From Lachnospiraceae bacterium (lineage in GTDB: Bacteria > Bacillota > Clostridia > Lachnospirales > Lachnospiraceae), in NCBI GenBank assembly GCA_022769625.1, contig JALEJP010000056.1, positions 1 through 43,443 of the forward strand: DNA of 43,443 bases, in the 5' to 3' direction. Below the pieces are notes generated by a model that worked only from the letters and a program-made list of their open reading frames with translations, did not search any database and had not been told where the DNA came from. Positions 17,704-27,659 of the stretch are shown piece by piece. The first letter of the stretch is position 1. Each line of letters opens with the position of its first letter. The translations under genes and the position numbers were made by a program.

Positions 17704-18957
17704 TTATGTTTTCTCTTCCTCTTTCGGATCCTCTACCTCAATCACCACCTCTGTCACTCGTTTTTGTGTTGCTTTCTTTACACTGACCTTGAGGTTCTTA
17801 TATTCAAACGTGTCTCCGACCTTTGGAATCCCCTCGAAGCAGTCCAGCACCCATCCATTCACTGTGACAAAATCCAGATCTGTATCGATGTTCAACAGCT
17901 CAAACAGCTCGTCCAGATTGGCCCAGCCTGCCACGCGGTAGCTGTTCTCCGAGATTTTCACAATTTCCTTTGTCTCTTCATCGCGCTCATCCCAGATTTC
18001 ACCTACCAGCTCCTCGATGATATCTTCAAGAGTTACGATCCCCACAGTTCCTCCGTACTCATCCACCAGAATGGAGATGTGGTTGTGGGTGCTCTGCAGC
18101 TTCTGCATCAGTCTGGAAATCTTTGTATTGGCATTCACAAAAATCGGCTGATGAAGAACGGACTCCACACGCTTCCCGCCTGTGATCACATGCTGATAAA
18201 AATCCTTCTCATTGAGAATTCCGATGATGTTATCCGTCGTCTTTTCATAGACCGGGAGTCTGGAAAAGCCGGTTTCCTGGAAGGTCTTCATGATATTTTC
18301 CACCGTCTCCCGCCGCTCAATGCCCACGATTTCCGTACGCGGTGTACACACCTCAACGGCATCACAGTCCTCAAACTCAATGGCACTTTTGATCAGTTCG
18401 CCTGCCTTTTCGTCAATACCTCCCTCGCTCTGCGCCTCCTCAACCATGGTGAGGATTTCCTCCTCTGTCACCTTATTGGAGTCTGCATTTTTAAAGATTT
18501 TAGAGAGCATCTTCTGCCAGAGAGAAAAAATCACGTTCAAAGGCATCAGCACAATACAGAAAATACGAAGAATCGGTGCCGACAGCTTGGAAATAGTATC
18601 CGGCATATTATTTGCAATACTTTTTGGGGAAATTTCTCCAAAGATCAGCAGAATAACCGTCATCACCACCGTAGACAGCGTAGCACCCATATTTCCGAAA
18701 ATGCTGACAAACATCGTGGTGGCAATGGAGGTTGCCGCAATATTTACAATATTATTGCCGATCAAAATCGTAGACAGTACACTGTCAAACCGTTCCGCCA
18801 GATCCATGGTAAGCTTCGCCTTTTTATCTCCCTTGGATGCCGCATTTTTCATACGTATCCGGTTAAAAGAGGAAAACGCAGTTTCCGTAGCAGAAAAATA
18901 CGAAGAAAACAGGACAAAAAATACAATCAGTAAAATATCAGGTAAGTGTTCTTCCAT
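17704..18957 (-). CDS. HlyC/CorC family (CNNM + CBS) membrane protein
   Basis: 417 residues. The N-terminal CNNM (DUF21) region (about 1-180) has four hydrophobic segments and the motifs SATETAFSS and [10 protein letters not shown]. Two CBS domains follow (about 195-320; [12 protein letters not shown] and [23 protein letters not shown]), then a CorC/HlyC C-terminal domain (about 330-410; [12 protein letters not shown]). Proteins of this design are linked to magnesium transport or export, with nucleotide sensed by the CBS pair; the haemolysin name is historical. The start at 18957 has AGGAGAAGA upstream. The C39-type gene starts 21 bases downstream, so the two may be co-transcribed. It is separated from the giant glycosidase gene by a terminator. 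Confidence 0.9.
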   Translation of the reverse strand: MEEHLPDILLIVFFVLFSSYFSATETAFSSFNRIRMKNAASKGDKKAKLTMDLAERFDSVLSTILIGNNIVNIAATSIATTMFVSIFGNMGATLSTVVMTVILLIFGEISPKSIANNMPDTISKLSAPILRIFCIVLMPLNVIFSLWQKMLSKIFKNADSNKVTEEEILTMVEEAQSEGGIDEKAGELIKSAIEFEDCDAVEVCTPRTEIVGIERRETVENIMKTFQETGFSRLPVYEKTTDNIIGILNEKDFYQHVITGGKRVESVLHQPIFVNANTKISRLMQKLQSTHNHISILVDEYGGTVGIVTLEDIIEELVGEIWDERDEETKEIVKISENSYRVAGWANLDELFELLNIDTDLDFVTVNGWVLDCFEGIPKVGDTFEYKNLKVSVKKATQKRVTEVVIEVEDPKEEEKT

Positions 18958-19082
18958 AAATCAAATCTTCTCCTAGTCTGGTGTTTTTCATCCCAGGGCA
19001 GAATCTCTGCCTGCTCCGTGATCGTTATATGACTTTATTATGCACTAAATTGGAATTTTGCGCAACTGTAAAGATACATTCC

Positions 19083-19122
19083 AGCAGAAAAGCCGCAGCA
19101 AAGCTTTTCTGCTCTGCTGCGG
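19083..19122 (-). terminator. Terminator of the GH43 gene, with interleaved alternative stems
   Basis: On the minus strand CCGCAGCA (complement of 19115-19122) pairs with TGCTGCGG (complement of 19093-19100), followed by CTTTTC: a standard terminator. A second pairing, AGCAGAAAAGC with GCTTTTCTGCT (19083-19093 with 19103-19113), is interleaved with the first, so the two are mutually exclusive or form a pseudoknot. Confidence 0.75.
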
Positions 19123-19156
19123 TTTCTATGAATTTCGTCCGGAAAATCAGCTGAAT

Positions 19157-22100
19157 TTATTTTGCCTTCACTTTTTTCCCTTTTGTGATCCAGTCTCCGT
19201 AAATGGTCTTTCCATTCTGTTTCACAACTGCTCTCACCCGGTAATAATAGGTACCTTTCTTCGCCTTTTTATCCAGATACGACAATTTGGAGGCTTTCAC
19301 TGTTGTAAGCTTCTTCCACTTGCCGCTTCCCTTCTTCCGGTAAATCTGGTAGCTTGCCGCATAGGATTTTGCGGAAACCTTAACCTTCTTCCAGGTCACT
19401 TTTGCACCGGATTTTGTTGCTTTTACCTTCACAGAAGGAGCAGCCGGAACAGCTTCGGCACTTACGCTCCTGGAAAGTCCGCTGTTTCCTTTTGCACTCA
19501 CTGCCTGTACACAGTAGTCATATTTCTGCCCGGTCACTGCTGTGGTGTCCCGGAAGGTCAGAACAGATGCGTCCACGGAAGCTACTTTCGCAAATGCTGC
19601 GTTTCCGGTTCTGCGGAAGATCACATAGCTCTTTGCACCTGCCGATGCACTCCAGGAAATCTGGATGGTGTGATAGTCTGCTGATTTTGCAGCTGCAGTC
19701 GGAGTCGGAAGGTTAACAGTAACCGGCTGATCCGGTTTTTCCTCTTCCTTTTTCTCGTCATCCACCGGTTTGATTTCCGGAAGCGGTTTGCGGTCCGGCT
19801 CTTCTGCAGCCGGAATACCTGCGATGCATTCTTCTGATGCGGCACTTAAACCACCGTTTCCATCCTCATTCCAGCAGCCCTTCACCACATAGATATAATC
19901 CGCACCTTCTCTTGTCTGTGCATCCGTCCAGGTCAGCTCGTCGCCGCCCACAACTGCGACACGCTTCAGAAGCTCCTCACCTGCTTTTCTGCGGAAGATG
20001 ACATAACTGCCGGCATCCTCCATCGCATTCCAGGTCAGCGTGATCTCACTTCCCTGTACAACTGCCTTGAGCTCCTGTGGAGCCGCTTTTGCAAACGCAT
20101 CCTGCGCCTCCTTTGTCTGACGGCGGATTTCCTCCTCTGTCAGAGCCTTTTCGTAAACTTTAACATTGTCGTAGCTTGCTTTCGCATAGATATCATCCCC
20201 ATAGAAGGATTTTCCAAGGTAGGCCAGCAGATTGCTTCCCATCTGAGACACTGACACATCCGTGCTGCTGTTTGTGTTCTTTAACTGGCCATTGATATAA
20301 AGGCTGAGCTTTTTGCCTTCAAATACAAGGGCAATATGCTGCCACTTTCCGGAGGCTGCCAGGCTTCCCTGTACATCCTTCTCTGTACTCCAGCTGCCTG
20401 TTGTGATGGCATTGCGAACGGTAGTGCCGCGTACTCTCAAATAGCTGTACACCGTTGCATCCTGACCAAAGGTAAAGGTGAAGAAGTTTCCGCTGGAAAG
20501 CTCTGATTTCACATCCATCATGATCGTCATCGTATCACGGCCATCGAAAAATCCCCTCGGGAATTCCAGATATCCGGGATCATTCTTGTCTCCGCCGGTC
20601 AGCTTCAGTACCTTGCTTCCCAGCTCCTCATCGGTGACAATGGCTGCTTTGCCGTACAGTTTTCCGTCATAGCCATATCTGGATCCGTTACCGGTATCCA
20701 CCGCTGTCATACCATCTGCTGTGGCAGACTCAAAATTATATTCCAGAACAGGTTCATCCGATAACTCCGACTCATTGACGAAAGTAATAGTATAAACCGA
20801 TTCCGTTTCACCAAGTGCATTTTTCAGTGTCAGAACTGCCTTCGGATTCTCTGCTGTCGCCTGGGTAACCTCCAGTGTCAGCTCTTCTCCAGCAAACGTT
20901 CCATCCACAACCGGATAAGGATCCGCATCTGCTTTGATGACACGGTAATCTTTCTGGGATGGCTGGAATTCTTCGAAAGCTTCTCCGTCCAGTGTGATGC
21001 TGCTGAGCTGTTCTCTCTCTGCATGGTACGCCTTTGCCACTGCCGCATATTCTTTTGCGGTGATGCGGATCGGTGTACCGTGGCGCGGGAACCGGGATCC
21101 GCCCGGAAGCTGATACCCCTCCGTCAGTCTGGTAAATTCTCCGCTCTCCAGATCGGTGGTCAACAGCGGATAATAACCGCCTCCGCCGAAATCATCCACC
21201 AGCAGACACCAGGTATCTGTTTCTGCATCGTCTTTGTTCAGTTTGAAAATCGTCGGTCCCTCCACGTACTGATTGTCACGGCTGTTCAGAACCGTGGACG
21301 GAATCTGCGTAAAGGTTCCAAGCACGTCACTGCTCTTCTCGATAAAAATCGTCTTTGTCTGAGCGCCAAGCTCATTGGTTGCGCCGCCCTCATTCTTGGT
21401 GTAACGATAATATGTACCGTTATACTCGATCATCGTTGTATCAATGCTGGACTGATCGTATTCAATATAGACCTTCGGCTCGGTAAAGCTGTAGAAGTCA
21501 CGTGTCTTTGCATAATACAGTCTCTGTTTTGCGTAGCCGTCCGATGCAACCTTGGATGCCCAGTATACCACATATTCACCGGTTCTCGCATCATAGGCTG
21601 CTTCCGGTGCCCAGGTACAGCCTGCTGCAATATCCGCAGATACGGTCACCATTCGCTGTTCGGACCAGTTTACCAGATCTGTGGATTCCCATACCATCAG
21701 TGCCTGACTGCCGGCCTCCTGTGCTGCTGTCCAGCCATTTCCGCCGTTGATCTTCAGATCCGTCGCAATCAGATAGAACTTGTCCCCCTCCGGAGAACGG
21801 ATGATAAACGGATCACGCACACCCTTTTCTCCCATTGTGGAGGTCAGAGTCGGCTCGTTGTTGTTCAGATCCTTCCAGTTCAGTCCGTCATGGCTGGCTG
21901 AGAAATAAATCTGTTCACCGTTTGAATATCCTTCTCCTGTAAAATATGCAAAGAAATAATCCGTGTAGTCGTCTTCTGTCAGTTCCTCAGGTGCCGCTTT
22001 TACGGTGAAGGTAAATATCTTCTCTGCCTGGTTTCCATCCAGCGTCACAGTCGCTGTCATAGTCACAACCGTATCTCGTTCCGGTCTTGTCACCGTTCCC

Positions 22101-25100
22101 GCCGGTGTGGGATCATAGCCATCCTCGCCAGGGATTTCACGAACGTTGATGATCTCCGGATGATCCGTAGTCCAGGTAACCTCACCTGTGCCGTTTACCG
22201 TATCCGGAAGTGTAATATTACCGTATACTTCTTTTCCCGCCTTTGTGGAATACGGAAGCGTCAGCTGTGCCGCCAGCTTCTGTACCACATTTCCTTTTGC
22301 CAGTACCGTTACCTGATATGTCTCCGTTACTGTTTTGTTTCCATCCGAAATGGATGCTGTCAGCGTTACGGTCACATTTTCCTCTTTCGGAACGGTGACA
22401 ACGCCTTTCGCTGTGATGACTGACGGATCAGAAGTATCCCAGGAAACGGTCAGACCGTCACTGGTCACCTGCAGAAGCTCCAGATTCTCTGTCACATTGG
22501 AAAGATCACCAAGTTTCTCTGCTATCTCCACCTTTGCCTGATTCAGTCTGTCCTCTTCGTAAAGCCTAGTACCCGCTGCGATTTTAAAATTGTCAAGCTG
22601 CATGGTGCTGTACTCACCAGGTGCCCAGTTCGCTTTTCCAATCTGGAAAAAGCTGCCATCTCCCAGAATATCGGTGAGTGCATAGCCGCTTGCCACCATG
22701 CTTACCCGCTTACCGTCCAGATAAACCACCGTGCGGTCCTTTGCATATACAATATCGATATGCTGCCACTTGCCTGCTGTCATGGAAACACTGGGATTGG
22801 TGGGTCTGGAACCATTATTATGGTAACGCTCCACCTCCGTTTTTCCATTCTTTACCAGAACGCCCAGATAGGTTTCATGGTTTCCGTTTGTACCCCAGGA
22901 CAGCATGGTATCATCCTGTGACGCATAATATACCCAGTGTGTACCGGATGTTTCCGGAAGAATGTCATAGGAAACCGTAATCTCATCATAGCCTGCCAGC
23001 AGACTGCTGCCGTCTGCCGCTTTGACATCCAGATAATCCTGATCATTCTTCTCAAACTTCGCCGCATAACCATCTTCATGCGCTACAAGCTCAATGCTTC
23101 CTCCGGCAACCGCTGCCACCGCATTGCCGCCTCGGAGTCCTTCCTCCAGATCATCAAAGCTGAAGTCCGCAATCACTGCTGCCAGAATCTGGAACTCTGC
23201 TGTCTTAGAACCGGTATATCTTCCGCCTTCTTTTGCGGTGATGGTCACCGTTCCCTTTCTATTTACATTTTCTCCGTAGGATACTTCATAATCCGTACCC
23301 TCTTTTAAAACTGCTGTGCCCCATTTTACTGTAATCTCCGGACAGATCTGAGCTCCCGTTTCCACCACAGTATCTGCGCCTGTGATCTCTGCATCCGAAA
23401 GATCTCTGAGCTCTTCGGAATCCTGCAGCACAACGACCTGAATCGTTACCGTCTTTGCCTCCTCTGGCAGTTCTTCCTCCGCACTCATATTCAGAATCGG
23501 AAGTCCATCTGCGCTCCAGTGCACGTTTTTCACTCTTGCATGACGGCATGGATCGTACAGCGGATCCGAGCTCGCCCACTGGCATTTATCATTATAGCAT
23601 TCTTCCGAACGTGCATGGTATACAAACACCGGATTGCCGTCCGCATCTACCGTAAAGGAGTTATGTCCCGGTCCATACTCACCCGGAACATCCTCGGAAG
23701 TCAGAAGCGGATAGGACAATTTGGTCCAGGAATCCGGATTCATCAGATCCGATGTCTCATCGGCGTAAAGCAGACCAATACAGTACTCCGGTCCGGTACC
23801 GGATGCGGAGAAGGTACAGAAAATTTTTCCATCATGCTTCAGGATCGAAGGTCCTTCATTTACCAGTTCGCTGTCACGCTCCCAACCGTATTCCGGTGTA
23901 GTCAGCAGGATCACATCGCTGATGCCTTCCCACGGCCGATCGGGATTGATCTCCTGCATATACAGGGAGGATGGAGAAAGCTCTGCCCAGATCACATAGT
24001 GATGCGTGATTCCCTCTGCATCTTCATCTGTAAAATACGTCATGTCCAGCGACATATGGGTAAATTTACTGCTGTCTTTGCTGGTTGCCGCATAAACCTC
24101 TGCGCTGCCGTCTGCCTTCTTCCAGTTTTCTGCCACATACGGGTCATCTCCCTGGCATACCAGAACATAAGGACGGATTTCCCAGATATTATCTGAATTG
24201 CCGGCCGCAAAGAACAGGTACCATTTTCCTGCAATCTTGTGCAGCTCCGGTGCCCACACATGTCTGGCCATGGTGCCGCTTGAAGGTGCCGTCCAGATGG
24301 TGATTTCCGTTGATTCATCGGAAAGTCCGCTGATGCTGTCTGCTTTGCGCAGTACAATACGGTCATAACCACTGTTTACATTGCCATAAGCCGGATAGGA
24401 AGCCGTAAAGTAATAACAGTTTTCCGTTTCATCATAGACGATCTGCGGATCCGCTCTTTGTTCCGTCAATGGATTATCGTAGGATTTCAGTGTACCGGTA
24501 ACCGTATAGGTTCCAGCCTTGCTGAAATCCGGTGTATCCACATCCCAGGTTACATCCATGGCAGATGCAGAGCCGTCATCATAGGATACGCTGACTGATT
24601 TTGGAAGTGCACTCTTTATCTCTGCCGCCGTATTCACTGTCACAGACTGCGGTTCCTGGGTTTTGCTGTATGTCACACCTGCGAAATGGCTGACCAGCCT
24701 GTCGTATTCTGCTTTTGTCACACCGATCACGCTGCCTTTTTTTGCCCCCTCCGGAACCTGCGCAAGAGACCATTCCGGTACGGTATAGGAAGCCTCCGCC
24801 TCTTCATTCAGGGTCAGCAGATCCGCCGTTGTATTGACATACTGCTTATCCCCGCTGCTCCAGTACAGATCATAGCCTCCGATGGATGCGTCATACTGTA
24901 CTGCCACATCAGACACTGCACCAATGCCTGTGTTGGTTGTCAGCAGAATCTCATTTGTATAAGTGATCAGATCTTTCGAATCATACAGGTAAAGCTTCTT
25001 TGCATCCTTGCCCTGAGGTGCTGCCAGCCCGAAGCTGCCGTCCGCCTTGCGGAACAGGGAAATTTCATTAAACCGGATACCGGTGGACAGTGTCTTATCA

Positions 25101-27436
25101 CCATTGGATGGATCATTTTTCGCAAAATGCACACCCGCATTGGAATTCAGTGCTGTAAAATTTTCGCCGTCCCGGCTGTATGCCAGATGCAGGCTTCCGG
25201 TCCGGTCATTGTCTCCGGTTATGTAACCGTAAATGTAACCATAATAAGCTTCCAGAACCTCTACCTGGAAGGTTTTTTCCACCTTTTCTCCGGCCTTAGC
25301 GATCACTGCAGTCAGTGTGACCTGCGCATTGCCCTCACCTGCTGCCGGACGTGACACGATTGTTCCATCATCTCCAAGAACGGACGGATCGGAAGAACTC
25401 CAGGTGATGGCTGCCCCTTTCTTTCCTGCAGCCGGCAGAGCCAGATCGGAGGCTGTCACCGTACAGAGCGTCAGCGCATCATACGCTTCCTGAAGATCTG
25501 CTGTTACATCCTTATGCTTCACATTCACAGTGTAATTTTTTTCCACGCTGGCATTTCCAAAACGGAACACAGCTGTAAGAATAACCTGAGTATCTTCGTC
25601 CGGACGTGTGACCGTACCATCATTTGCCAGTACATCCTCCCGATCGGAGCTCCAGGTAATCGATGCCTTTCCTTCTGAATCCGGAAGGATCAGATTATCG
25701 CTCACCTCACTCAGATTGCCCGGCCTGAAATGCTCTGCTACGTATTCCGTATACTGCTTCTCATACAGATCCTGTACCTGATCTGCGGACAGATCCTGGT
25801 CATATACCGTCACATCATCCACCAGTCCGCCGAAAATACTGTCCCAGTAGTTGATTCCAATATATATATCCTGATTCTCGCCTGAGAGAACATTGGCTGC
25901 ATTTTTCAGAGCATCCGCATTGCTTCCGCTTCCATTCAGCGCAAACGGCTCTCCATTTAAATAGGCGCAGAAATCGGTACCGTTTCCGGTAACCGTCAGC
26001 ATTGCCCATTCTCCCGCCGCCTGTTTTTTGGACTCATCCAGATACTTCCAGCCACTGATTGAAGAAGATGCCGTTGTATTTCTTGTCCAGACCTGATACG
26101 TCTGATTACTTCCCCGGTCGCCGGCAATATCCAGCCAGTTTTCTGAAGAATTATCTCCATGTCCGAGAAACAGAATCTGCTGATTTTCTTTCAGAACATC
26201 ATCATGCTTCATCCACATGGATACCGTATAGCTCTGTCCCACATTCTTCTGGTTGAGTCGGAGACCATAGCCGTTCAGGCGAACTGCCTTCCCCACACGT
26301 CCTTCTTCAAACGAAAGTGTTCCGGTATAATCTGCAAATTTTGTCACCACAGCGCTGGCAGAACCGATGCTCTCCTCATCGAAATCAAGAGAAGCCACTA
26401 CCTTTGCCTCTTCCTTCGGCATTACGGTAACCTGCGCTGTCAGTTCTTTCGTGGCACCCTGCATGGATACGACTGCGGTGATCACAGCACTTCCTTCTGC
26501 CACACCCTGCACATTTCCCTGCTGATCTACAGATGCCACTGCTTCGTTATCCGATTTATAGGTAATTTCCGGCGAAGCATACGCAGAATAGCCCGTAACG
26601 GAAAGCTTTTTGCTCTTGCCCTCCATCACCTCCAGCGTATCCTCCATGGTCACCGAATCCGTGATGGACGCTGTAATTTTGAAGTTATCCAGTACCATGT
26701 CACTGTACTCGCCGCTTCCCCAGTTTGCTTTTCCAATCTGCAGAATACTGCTGCCTTTCAAAATATCGCTGATTCGATAGGTACTGCTCTGGGATGCGGC
26801 CTGTACATCATCCACAATAATAACCGTGTTATCTTCCGTCGCCTGCACCTCCACATGATGCCATTCTCCAGATGCTATGCTCGTGGAAGCGGATGCCGGT
26901 CTTCCTGTCGTATTATTATAACGCTGCACAACAAAATTATTTTTTCCGGCTTCTCTCAAAAAAGCATAATACTTTTCTGTCGGCCAAGACGGTGCCGACG
27001 TATCCGGCGCCGCATAAAAAATCCAGGACAGATTCGCTGTTGCTTTCAGATCAAAGGAAACCGTCACCTCATCCCATCCGGTCAGAAGGCTGCTGCCGTC
27101 TGCTGCCGTAACATTCAGAAAACTTCCGGATCCCAGCTTTACTGCCATACCATTGTCTTCATGCTCTTCCAGTGAGATATTGGAGCCATTTTTCACAGCG
27201 GCCGCATTGCCGCCATCAAAACCGCCATTTTCATTTTCCTCATCAAAACTGAAATCCGCCAGAACAACCGTAGCGGAATCCTCCAGTACCTCTCCTGCTC
27301 TGACTGTCTGCTCCCAAACGGCAGCATTGCCGTCATCCTCTGCAATCCCTGCTGCCGAAGCACTCACAGGCACCGCTCCCTGCAGAACCATACTTCCTGC
27401 CAGAAGCCACGCAAGTACTCTGCTTCTCATTTTCAT
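19157..27436 (-). CDS. Giant secreted multidomain glycosidase with two GH43 domains
   Basis: 2759 residues. Signal peptide 1-28. Domains in order, approximate: LamG-like (57-255), Big2 Ig (262-342), LamG (345-560), two atrophied bacterial Ig domains (565-730), a propeller-like domain without clear catalytic residues (732-920), an Ig-like domain (927-985), GH43 (990-1320), Ig-like (1320-1410), LamG-like (1423-1620), two Ig-like (1627-1815), GH43 (1822-2132), a beta-sandwich (2145-2225), LamG (2228-2435) and three FnIII (2449-2759). In the first GH43 Asp996, Asp1132 and Glu1193 fit the catalytic triad; in the second Asp1875, about Asp2000 and Glu2059. Likely activity is release of arabinose or xylose from plant glycans; exact linkages are not readable. 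No LPXTG or dockerin is seen. The 57-255 and 1423-1620 modules are a clear internal duplication. Confidence 0.88.
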   Translation of the reverse strand: MKMRSRVLAWLLAGSMVLQGAVPVSASAAGIAEDDGNAAVWEQTVRAGEVLEDSATVVLADFSFDEENENGGFDGGNAAAVKNGSNISLEEHEDNGMAVKLGSGSFLNVTAADGSSLLTGWDEVTVSFDLKATANLSWIFYAAPDTSAPSWPTEKYYAFLREAGKNNFVVQRYNNTTGRPASASTSIASGEWHHVEVQATEDNTVIIVDDVQAASQSSTYRISDILKGSSILQIGKANWGSGEYSDMVLDNFKITASITDSVTMEDTLEVMEGKSKKLSVTGYSAYASPEITYKSDNEAVASVDQQGNVQGVAEGSAVITAVVSMQGATKELTAQVTVMPKEEAKVVASLDFDEESIGSASAVVTKFADYTGTLSFEEGRVGKAVRLNGYGLRLNQKNVGQSYTVSMWMKHDDVLKENQQILFLGHGDNSSENWLDIAGDRGSNQTYQVWTRNTTASSSISGWKYLDESKKQAAGEWAMLTVTGNGTDFCAYLNGEPFALNGSGSNADALKNAANVLSGENQDIYIGINYWDSIFGGLVDDVTVYDQDLSADQVQDLYEKQYTEYVAEHFRPGNLSEVSDNLILPDSEGKASITWSSDREDVLANDGTVTRPDEDTQVILTAVFRFGNASVEKNYTVNVKHKDVTADLQEAYDALTLCTVTASDLALPAAGKKGAAITWSSSDPSVLGDDGTIVSRPAAGEGNAQVTLTAVIAKAGEKVEKTFQVEVLEAYYGYIYGYITGDNDRTGSLHLAYSRDGENFTALNSNAGVHFAKNDPSNGDKTLSTGIRFNEISLFRKADGSFGLAAPQGKDAKKLYLYDSKDLITYTNEILLTTNTGIGAVSDVAVQYDASIGGYDLYWSSGDKQYVNTTADLLTLNEEAEASYTVPEWSLAQVPEGAKKGSVIGVTKAEYDRLVSHFAGVTYSKTQEPQSVTVNTAAEIKSALPKSVSVSYDDGSASAMDVTWDVDTPDFSKAGTYTVTGTLKSYDNPLTEQRADPQIVYDETENCYYFTASYPAYGNVNSGYDRIVLRKADSISGLSDESTEITIWTAPSSGTMARHVWAPELHKIAGKWYLFFAAGNSDNIWEIRPYVLVCQGDDPYVAENWKKADGSAEVYAATSKDSSKFTHMSLDMTYFTDEDAEGITHHYVIWAELSPSSLYMQEINPDRPWEGISDVILLTTPEYGWERDSELVNEGPSILKHDGKIFCTFSASGTGPEYCIGLLYADETSDLMNPDSWTKLSYPLLTSEDVPGEYGPGHNSFTVDADGNPVFVYHARSEECYNDKCQWASSDPLYDPCRHARVKNVHWSADGLPILNMSAEEELPEEAKTVTIQVVVLQDSEELRDLSDAEITGADTVVETGAQICPEITVKWGTAVLKEGTDYEVSYGENVNRKGTVTITAKEGGRYTGSKTAEFQILAAVIADFSFDDLEEGLRGGNAVAAVAGGSIELVAHEDGYAAKFEKNDQDYLDVKAADGSSLLAGYDEITVSYDILPETSGTHWVYYASQDDTMLSWGTNGNHETYLGVLVKNGKTEVERYHNNGSRPTNPSVSMTAGKWQHIDIVYAKDRTVVYLDGKRVSMVASGYALTDILGDGSFFQIGKANWAPGEYSTMQLDNFKIAAGTRLYEEDRLNQAKVEIAEKLGDLSNVTENLELLQVTSDGLTVSWDTSDPSVITAKGVVTVPKEENVTVTLTASISDGNKTVTETYQVTVLAKGNVVQKLAAQLTLPYSTKAGKEVYGNITLPDTVNGTGEVTWTTDHPEIINVREIPGEDGYDPTPAGTVTRPERDTVVTMTATVTLDGNQAEKIFTFTVKAAPEELTEDDYTDYFFAYFTGEGYSNGEQIYFSASHDGLNWKDLNNNEPTLTSTMGEKGVRDPFIIRSPEGDKFYLIATDLKINGGNGWTAAQEAGSQALMVWESTDLVNWSEQRMVTVSADIAAGCTWAPEAAYDARTGEYVVYWASKVASDGYAKQRLYYAKTRDFYSFTEPKVYIEYDQSSIDTTMIEYNGTYYRYTKNEGGATNELGAQTKTIFIEKSSDVLGTFTQIPSTVLNSRDNQYVEGPTIFKLNKDDAETDTWCLLVDDFGGGGYYPLLTTDLESGEFTRLTEGYQLPGGSRFPRHGTPIRITAKEYAAVAKAYHAEREQLSSITLDGEAFEEFQPSQKDYRVIKADADPYPVVDGTFAGEELTLEVTQATAENPKAVLTLKNALGETESVYTITFVNESELSDEPVLEYNFESATADGMTAVDTGNGSRYGYDGKLYGKAAIVTDEELGSKVLKLTGGDKNDPGYLEFPRGFFDGRDTMTIMMDVKSELSSGNFFTFTFGQDATVYSYLRVRGTTVRNAITTGSWSTEKDVQGSLAASGKWQHIALVFEGKKLSLYINGQLKNTNSSTDVSVSQMGSNLLAYLGKSFYGDDIYAKASYDNVKVYEKALTEEEIRRQTKEAQDAFAKAAPQELKAVVQGSEITLTWNAMEDAGSYVIFRRKAGEELLKRVAVVGGDELTWTDAQTREGADYIYVVKGCWNEDGNGGLSAASEECIAGIPAAEEPDRKPLPEIKPVDDEKKEEEKPDQPVTVNLPTPTAAAKSADYHTIQISWSASAGAKSYVIFRRTGNAAFAKVASVDASVLTFRDTTAVTGQKYDYCVQAVSAKGNSGLSRSVSAEAVPAAPSVKVKATKSGAKVTWKKVKVSAKSYAASYQIYRKKGSGKWKKLTTVKASKLSYLDKKAKKGTYYYRVRAVVKQNGKTIYGDWITKGKKVKAK

Positions 27437-27548
27437 ATCTCCCTCCTGTTATAAAACTCTGTTTGCGGTCAGAACATGCCGGCATGTGAAAAACTTTCCA
27501 GCCACGCCGCACAACGTACCTGACTTTTCGCTGCTATGTCAATTATAC

Positions 27549-27623
27549 AAAAAAAACTGCTTTATTTACACCTGATATTTTACGATTTTTGTATAAAAAT
27601 TTTCTCGGTGTAAAAAAGCAGTT
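27549..27623 (-). terminator. Long hairpin terminator after the YghZ-type gene
   Basis: 27555-27572 pairs with 27607-27623 over about 17 bases with one bulge (AACTGC...ACACC with GGTGT...GCAGTT). On the minus strand eight T residues follow. The 34-base AT-rich loop can pair further. It insulates the reductase gene from the glycosidase gene. Confidence 0.75.
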
Positions 27624-27659
27624 CAATATTTTTAGAGAGAAGTTTGTTTTTTTACTTCA

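Noticed and set aside
17764-18933. Long plus-strand open frame opposite the CNNM/CBS gene
   Set aside because: It is the antisense shadow of a conserved gene; it lacks a ribosome site and its translation has no domain pattern.
26159-27175. Plus-strand open frame of over 300 codons opposite the GH43 gene
   Set aside because: Rich in Cys, His and Arg with no recognisable domain, no ribosome site and opposite to clear LamG/Ig coding sequence.
27515-27542. Promoter for the GH43 gene starting at TTGACA (complement of 27537-27542)
   Set aside because: No acceptable -10 box lies 16-18 bases downstream, so I do not list it.
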